A model generated the notes under the pieces. It did no database searches. It was not told where the DNA came from and was given only the letters and a program-made list of their open reading frames with translations. Position numbers and translations under genes: made by a program. A stretch of DNA of 64,000 nucleotides, from positions 2,091,330 to 2,155,329 of the forward strand of contig JAJEKV010000056.1 of NCBI GenBank assembly GCA_021234155.1, read 5' to 3'. Of the stretch, positions 58,214 to 64,000 are shown one piece after another (positions within the stretch are counted from its first letter, which is position 1; each line of letters starts with the position of its first letter). The stretch is from Isoetes taiwanensis (Eukaryota; Streptophyta; Lycopodiopsida; Isoetales; Isoetaceae).

Positions 58214-58706
58214 AAAAAAAATTTTTAACGTATAACACAAACTATTACATAAAAATTTTAAACGTATAACACAAACTATTACATTACACGCCTTAAAATT
58301 AAATTCCCCCTTAAACCCCCTTTTGTTTGGGTGCATATTCACACGGGGGGTGACTCCGGGCATCGAGAGCTGTTGGATAGGCATATTCGCCCCTTATTCC
58401 TTAATCTACACCGTACACAAAGTTCCTCGTTTGTGGGGTATGGATGTATAGAATTACTTATACTATATAACAAGATTTGCAAAATACTATAAGATTTCAG
58501 GCAATATACTATATGGTGTTGATTTTGTACGTGCAAAACATAATTACAGGGGCTCTCACTGCCCTACGTCACCCCCCGTGTGAATATGCACCCAAACAAA
58601 AGGGGGTTTAAGGGGGAATTTAATTTTAAGGCGTGTAATGTAATAGTTTGTGTTATACGTTAAAAATTTTTATGTAATAGTTTGTGTTATACGTTAAAAA
58701 TGTTTT
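58214..58706. mobile_element. foldback MITE, copy 2
   Basis: TIRs of about 125 bp with TAACACAAACTATTACAT repeated in each arm. The inner part shares the GGGTGCATATTCACAC block and the centre sequence (GTTTGTGGGGTATG) with the element at 10007, in reverse orientation to it. It lies exactly at the border of macro-copies A and B. Confidence 0.85.
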
Positions 58707-59224
58707 TGCCTGCGTGGCATGTTTGAGCCACCTTGGCATGTTTGTGCCTAGGTGGCATGTTGGAGCCTAGGTGGCACATTTGAGCCACCTTGGCATGTTG
58801 GAGCCTCGGTGACATGTTGTGAGCCACCTTGGCTTGTTGGAGCCCGCGTGGCATGTTTGAGCTACCTTGGCATGTTTGAGCCTAGGTGGCATGTTGGAGC
58901 CCACGTGACACGCTGGCCCACGTGGCATGTTTGAGCCACCTTGGCATGTTGGAGTCTAGGTGGCATGTTGGATCCTACGTGGCATGTTTGTGCCACCTTG
59001 GCATATTGGAGCCTAGGTGGCATGTCGGAGCCCACGTGGCATATTTGAGCCACCTTGGTATGTTGGAGCCCACGTGGCATGTTAGAGTGGGTGTGGCATG
59101 TTTGAGTCCTTCAAGAAATGCCTATATGATGACAAACCAGTGTCTATCTTTGGTTCTTTGTATCAATGTGTCTTCTACAAGTTGCCAAGTGATGGATGTC
59201 TTCAAGTTTCATGCTCTACAAGCT

Positions 59225-59281
59225 CATGCGCGCACGCACGCACGCACGCACGCATGCACGCACGCACGCACACACACACGT
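59225..59281. repeat. (CGCA)n/(CA)n microsatellite
   Basis: Equivalent of the CA repeat in copy A, but mostly CGCA units. Confidence 0.9.
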
Positions 59282-60399
59282 ATGAAGTCAAATGCTAGTG
59301 ATTGTGTCAAGCATGCATACAGCTCTTTTATGTCGCCATTTTGTGGCAGTAATGGCATGTGGACAACTTGGTCATACATGGATTCTTAGAAAACCATAAA
59401 AAACCACACCTCAAAAAAATACTACCTTAAAAAACACCACCTTAAAAAAAACATCCCTTCAAGAAACCATACCGCCTGAGAAAACAACACATCCTTAGAA
59501 AAGAAACTATACCTCCTCAAAAAAACACACATTCTTAAAAAAGAAAGCTACGGCTCCCTATCCTTGAAAAACCCCACCTCCGTATAACTCCGTGTAGATT
59601 TTTTTCAAATCTTTAAAAAAACAATCCGTACTTTGTTTTTACTGTTGTCTTCAGCCGTGGACCAAATGTTGGGGTTGTAGTGTCGGGGTTTGCCACTAGC
59701 CTCGTTATATGGTGCTAAGTCACTCCATAGCCCCCATATTTGGGTGGGTTCCTATGCACAGGCCGCATCTAATAGGAATACAAAAGAATAGAGTTTTTAT
59801 CGTCCACTGAGACCCCTCTTCCCAATAAAAGAGAAGAAAACATGATCAACCAACATCATATATCCACATAACATGATAAATAATGATAATAACATCTCAT
59901 CCTAATCACATGCATCTAACTTACAGTTAGGGTTCTGATTAGGGTTCAAGATCTAAACTGAGGATTATAGAATGGCTCTACTAGAGATACGAAATGCTAA
60001 CTCATCTGGAATCCTAACTTCCAGATGATCTACAAAGGACTAACCCAAATACCTGCTCCTGAGGAACTCTCTCTTGCTCTAAGCATATCCAGGGCCTTCA
60101 AGGGGTTCGAAGTAGCTCCCACTTCTACCAATGCACCACGCTTCGGGGGCTGTTGTGCTATGCTATGCTATGCCATAGTAGACGATTCTCAAAATGGAGT
60201 TTCGAGCGCGAACAATCCAAGACTGTTGGAGCCAGAAAAATGGCCTAGAGTTAGGGTTTGACCATTTATAGGTTAGGGTTCCATTCTCTCTTTTCTTATC
60301 CATTCTTGCGCTCTTTCAAAGATTAGCCCATATGTGCTTAACCTCTATGCTAGAGGAGATGGCTTCTTCTATCTTCTTGCCGTTTCTAATCACTATGGA

Positions 60400-61030
60400 G
60401 ATGGCGTTTCAAAATGATACTTCAAAAGCTTGCCAACAAGTGGCATTGTCTTAACATCTCCAAGGCTCTCCTCAAATGGTGCATGCTCCTCCAAGATTTT
60501 GCTATATATCACGATGTTGAAGAAGAAAAAAAGTTGTTGACAAACTCGTCTAAGAAATCTCTAAAGATGTCATTTGTCCAACGCGTAAAAATCGCTAAAG
60601 CATTCGATAGACCAAGGGGCATTACTAGGAACTCTTAATGCCCATACCGCATTCTGAAGCAGTATTATAGATATCTTTCCCCTTGATCGTTATTTGATAA
60701 TTGCCCGACCTTGAGTCAATTTTCTAGAAGAATCTTGCTTCTTGGGGCTGATCCATTATGTCGTCTGCTTGTTGAACCGCCAATGTTTAATATACATCTT
60801 CTGACTTCCATTCTGGTTGAAAGCATCCCCAAGTCGAGCAACTCCTACAACTCCTTCTTTAGCTCTGCTAGCTCGGGAGTGCCCATTCTATAAAGAGCTT
60901 TGCTGGTCGGCTCTACATCTGGTGCAAGAGTGATTTCACACTCTATGCCTCTATACCGCAAAAGCTCTCAAATTTCATCCAGAGATATTTCATGGGGCTT
61001 TTTGATTAGCTTATCAGTCAGCCGAGGCAA
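60400..61030 (-). pseudogene. decayed Ty3/gypsy RT (copy B)
   Basis: Same remnants as 55660-56290 in copy A with few base differences. The two were already decayed before the macro-duplication, since they share the same stops (for example the stop before EFLVMPLGLSN). Confidence 0.85.
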
Positions 61031-61784
61031 CTATTCTGAAGTAGTATCTTCCTTCTTACTCTTGTTGTCGGGGTCGACGACTTGTAGCTTAAGTATGTAT
61101 GACCTCATTCCTCATAACACGCTTAAGTAGTTGTTTCACTAACATGCATTGTGTGACTAGAATTACTTCCTTAACTTTAATTCCATTTGGTGCTAGGGTA
61201 GAGATACCTTGCTTATGATAATCAATTATTGCCTTAGCCAACTTTAATATTTCATGTCTATTATGAGGTCATACTTGCCAATGTACATAACTTGGTGCCG
61301 ATGCTTCACTTTGCTCTACTTAAGGTTGATGTCGAACTTGACTCTTGTTCCTTTGGTGCTGCTAAGTACTTAGCCTTGCCATAATTACTGGCCTAGATTT
61401 AACAGCTTGTTCCTTTGGTGCTGCTAATTACTTCGCCTTCACTAATTGCATTGTCTTGCTCTTAAAGATGTCCGCCATCTAGGAGGTGCAAGGTTACAGG
61501 TTAAAGAGTTATTTACATGAATCCTATGGTCGCAAGGTTTTGTCGACATGACATTTCCTTTGGACACACATAAAAAAACTATGCAATTCTAGAATGGGAC
61601 TCGCAAGAAACCAACAAAGCGCCGATAGATAGGCTTCTCATTCATCTCAGCAGATTTTCTACAATGGTGGACAGTGGGTAGCCGCACACATGCGAACTAC
61701 CTACGAAAAATAAAGGGAAAATCCAATTATATCATTTGGACCCCAAAACAAATACAATGCTAATAGATGAGTGGCTGATGTACC

Positions 61785-61865
61785 TGCCGAAAGCTTATCA
61801 CCGGGATTAAAAAACCCCGCCCTTTCGGGTTTTCGAGGAAAAACCCTAGTGATAAGCCTTCGGCA
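61785..61865. mobile_element. short inverted-repeat element, complete form (copy B)
   Basis: Arms TGCCGAAAGCTTATCAC (61785-61801) and GTGATAAGCCTTCGGCA (61849-61865) match as an inverted repeat in 16 of 17 positions and enclose about 47 bp, with further partial pairing inside (GGGTTTT). It is too short to code. It looks like a hairpin or mini-MITE. Confidence 0.75.
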
Positions 61866-62301
61866 AGGGGCTTAGACAAACGTAAGGCATAGAATCGCTC
61901 CCAAAAACCCCCGCATGGAGAAGTCGAAACGGATGCCGCTCGCCAACCTGTACCTGCACATCACCAACACAACAAACGAGAAACATTCCAGAGAATAGCA
62001 TCACCCAGCGGGTGGAGAAAAAGCATCACCCAGCGGGTGGAAAAACATGATAAACAAAACTTGTACAATAAACAAAGAAGGGGGGGAGGGTGGGTTCAAA
62101 GAGAATAAGGTACTGCTGAGAGAAGAGGAAGCGCCGATGAGACGTGGATGCAGAAACACGCCTGAAATAGCGAACTCCCAACCCAAAACGGGCATGCGCC
62201 GCCCGCATGCATGCATGACATGCATGCTCGTCCCATTCTAGAATGGCGATCCGATGTCTCGGATCGATGCGATTAAATAATTATTCTTGTTTTAGATCTA
62301 A

Positions 62302-62329
62302 CTAGTTATGGTGCCCGGCGTTGCCGGGC
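62302..62329 (-). mobile_element. Helitron-like 3' terminus (copy B)
   Basis: Same hairpin (GCCCGGC/GCCGGGC), spacer and CTAG as at 57111-57138. Confidence 0.65.
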
Positions 62330-62511
62330 ATAACAGTCCTATATCAAAAATATCGTTGCAGCGGAATAATGATTGCAAAGGTGGTATGATGGAGGACTGG
62401 CATCAGAAGCTACACAATAATACTAGCCCAGATGATATTGTTATCTGTCAGGTGATGCTTTAAGCCTTTTATTATATTCGCTTCCAACCTGAAACCAACT
62501 TGCATGTACAG

Positions 62512-62631
62512 GCTCTACTTGATTATATTCAGAATGGGTTTAATATGGATGTTTATTGGAAGACATTAAACGAAAATGGTGTGACAAAGGAGCGCCTTGC
62601 TAGCTATGACCAGCCGATAGTATCAGAACCA
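62512..62631 (+). pseudogene. exon-like fragment resembling glucan water dikinase (copy B)
   Basis: Identical in reading to 57321-57440, with the same acceptor-like CATGTACAG before it. Confidence 0.5.
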
Positions 62632-63406
62632 CGTCTCTTGTTATCTTATGCATCATGTTCAACTCATTCGCAGACTTGCTTGCAGTGTATTCAACTCATA
62701 CCATGATGCAGAATTGTGAAGCAAATTTGTCACTATGTAATGCTGCCTATGACGATATGGCAGTCCATCAAAATGAAGGAAATTCTCATCGCTTTTGTGC
62801 ACGTCATCGAACCTCCAAGTGCATTATAAAGACGTAGAGTAACAGAGTACAAGAATGAAGGTTCAGTCCTCCATTTTGGTGCAGATGTCCTTTGAAAGTT
62901 CCTGTATCCATATTTCGCAGAATGTTACATGATTTGGAATTATGAGGGCATTGTGTTATGAAGACATCCTAAATGCAGCAATGAAGCTTCAAGCACTATT
63001 TTTCTTCAATCGACCAGCCTGTTATCTTATGCAACATATTCAACTCATTCCCAGCTTGTTTGAGTTATTTGCAGCGTATTCAACTCGGACCATGATGTGT
63101 ATTCTCTGGGCAGTCATAATATGTATTGCACTTTGAAGGGACCCATACAAACTGCATGTTTCTTTCCAAAACCTTTTGGAATGACTCATTATGAGGTTAC
63201 TGAAGCCTCATTTGAGGTGAATCTCTTACATATTCTTTAGAATTAAACGTGCGTTCTAGATTCTATACTTCTTGTCGATTCAAGATTATATCTTCAAACT
63301 ACAAACACGATGGTTCCAAATCTCAATTGTTGTTGCTTTCACGTATTAATTTATCTTTTTTATCATCCAAGTGTGATGTGATGTTGTTTGTTTTGCCCGA
63401 AGGGAA

Positions 63407-63897
63407 CAAAAAATTTTAACGATATAACACAAACTATTACATAAAAATTTTTAACTTATAACACAAACTATTACATTACACTGCCTTAAAATTAAATTCC
63501 CCCTTAAACCCCCTTTTGTTTGGGTGCATATTCACACGGGGGGTGACTCCGGGCATCGAGAGCTGTTGGATAGGCATATTCGCCCCTTATTCCTTAATCT
63601 ACACCGTACACAAAGTTCCTCGTTTGTGGGGTATGGATGTATAGAATTACTTATACTATATAACAAGATTTGCAAAATACTATAAGATTTCAGGCAATAT
63701 ACTATATGGTGTTGATTTTGTACGTGCAAAACATAATTACAGGGGCTCTCAGCGCCCCTCGTCACCGAGTGTGAATATGCACCCAAACAAAAGGGGGTTT
63801 AAGGGGGAATTTAATTTAAGGCGTGTAATGTAATAGTTTGTGTTATAATGCTAAAAATTTTATGTAATAGTTTGTGTTATAATGCTAAAAAATTTTT
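63407..63897. mobile_element. foldback MITE, copy 3
   Basis: Same family and place in the unit as 58214-58706. Arms differ mainly where ACG in copy 2 corresponds to AATGC-like sequence here. Confidence 0.85.
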
Positions 63898-63898
63898 T

Positions 63899-64000
63899 GC
63901 TGCGTGGCATGTTTGAGCCACCTTGGCATGTTTGTGCCTAGGTGGCATGTTGGAGCCTAGGTGGCACATTTGAGCCACCTTGGCATGTTGGAGCCCGGTG
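63899..64000. repeat. start of tandem macro-repeat copy C
   Basis: The satellite words of the copy start (TGCGTGGCATGTTTGAGCC) appear for the third time, so the tandem array continues beyond the window. Confidence 0.85.

Larger units (their letters stand above)
58708..63898. repeat. tandem macro-repeat, copy B
   Basis: 5.2 kb, near identical to copy A. Differences: shorter microsatellite (59225-59281), an extra ~430 bp (61358-61785), and many small changes at CpG positions. Confidence 0.93.

Overview
The window is eukaryotic nuclear DNA from a land plant, most likely a fern or other non-flowering plant. The evidence is a PPR-DYW gene built from many highly alike PLS modules, plant-type LINE and Ty3/gypsy elements, Helitron remnants and spliceosomal introns in a CLC channel gene. 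The lineage is an inference, since no marker fixes it. No complete, undamaged host gene is visible. Nearly everything is transposon, decayed gene or tandem repeat.

Layout. 1-1862: 5'-truncated LINE. 2884-7014: a second, L1-type LINE split by a 2.1 kb LTR element without recognisable coding (4030-6142). 7.0-13.5 kb: non-coding, with three ~425 bp SINE-like repeats, a minisatellite, a foldback MITE and one unassigned ORF. 13571-17663: a PPR-DYW pseudogene. 21194-22200: first four exons of a CLC-type anion channel with two frameshifts. 22.7-25.4 kb: poly-T, minisatellite, an old duplication and a tRNA-like fragment. 25.5-28.3 kb: decayed Ty3/gypsy. 29245-30947: decayed Helitron helicase and an oppositely oriented Rep fragment.

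31.4-50.9 kb is a nest. An outer Tat/Athila-like Ty3/gypsy element has gag at 32098-33930 and protease, RT, RNase H and integrase at 45.8-49.8 kb. It is interrupted by an 11.8 kb inner LTR element (34046-45827) with 1.6 kb LTRs, PBS, polypurine tract and a perfect 5 bp target duplication (TGAAC), but no recognisable pol. Downstream of the outer integrase is a short antisense Cys-rich ORF (49938-50204) with its own TATA box.

50.93-54.25 kb is a satellite of 19 bp monomers. From 53903 to the end the sequence is a large tandem repeat. Copy A (53903-58707) and copy B (58708-63898) are followed by the start of copy C. Each full copy carries satellite, a CA/CGCA microsatellite, a decayed antisense gypsy RT, a short inverted-repeat element, a Helitron-like 3' terminus, an exon-like fragment resembling glucan water dikinase, and a foldback MITE.

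The window shows layered insertion, capture and tandem amplification rather than a functional pathway. The most interesting items are the antisense ORF with promoter, the tandem macro-unit, and the satellite whose monomers differ in a 5 bp core. Copy-to-copy differences are enriched at CpG sites and often look like small indels, so some frameshifts could be sequence errors.
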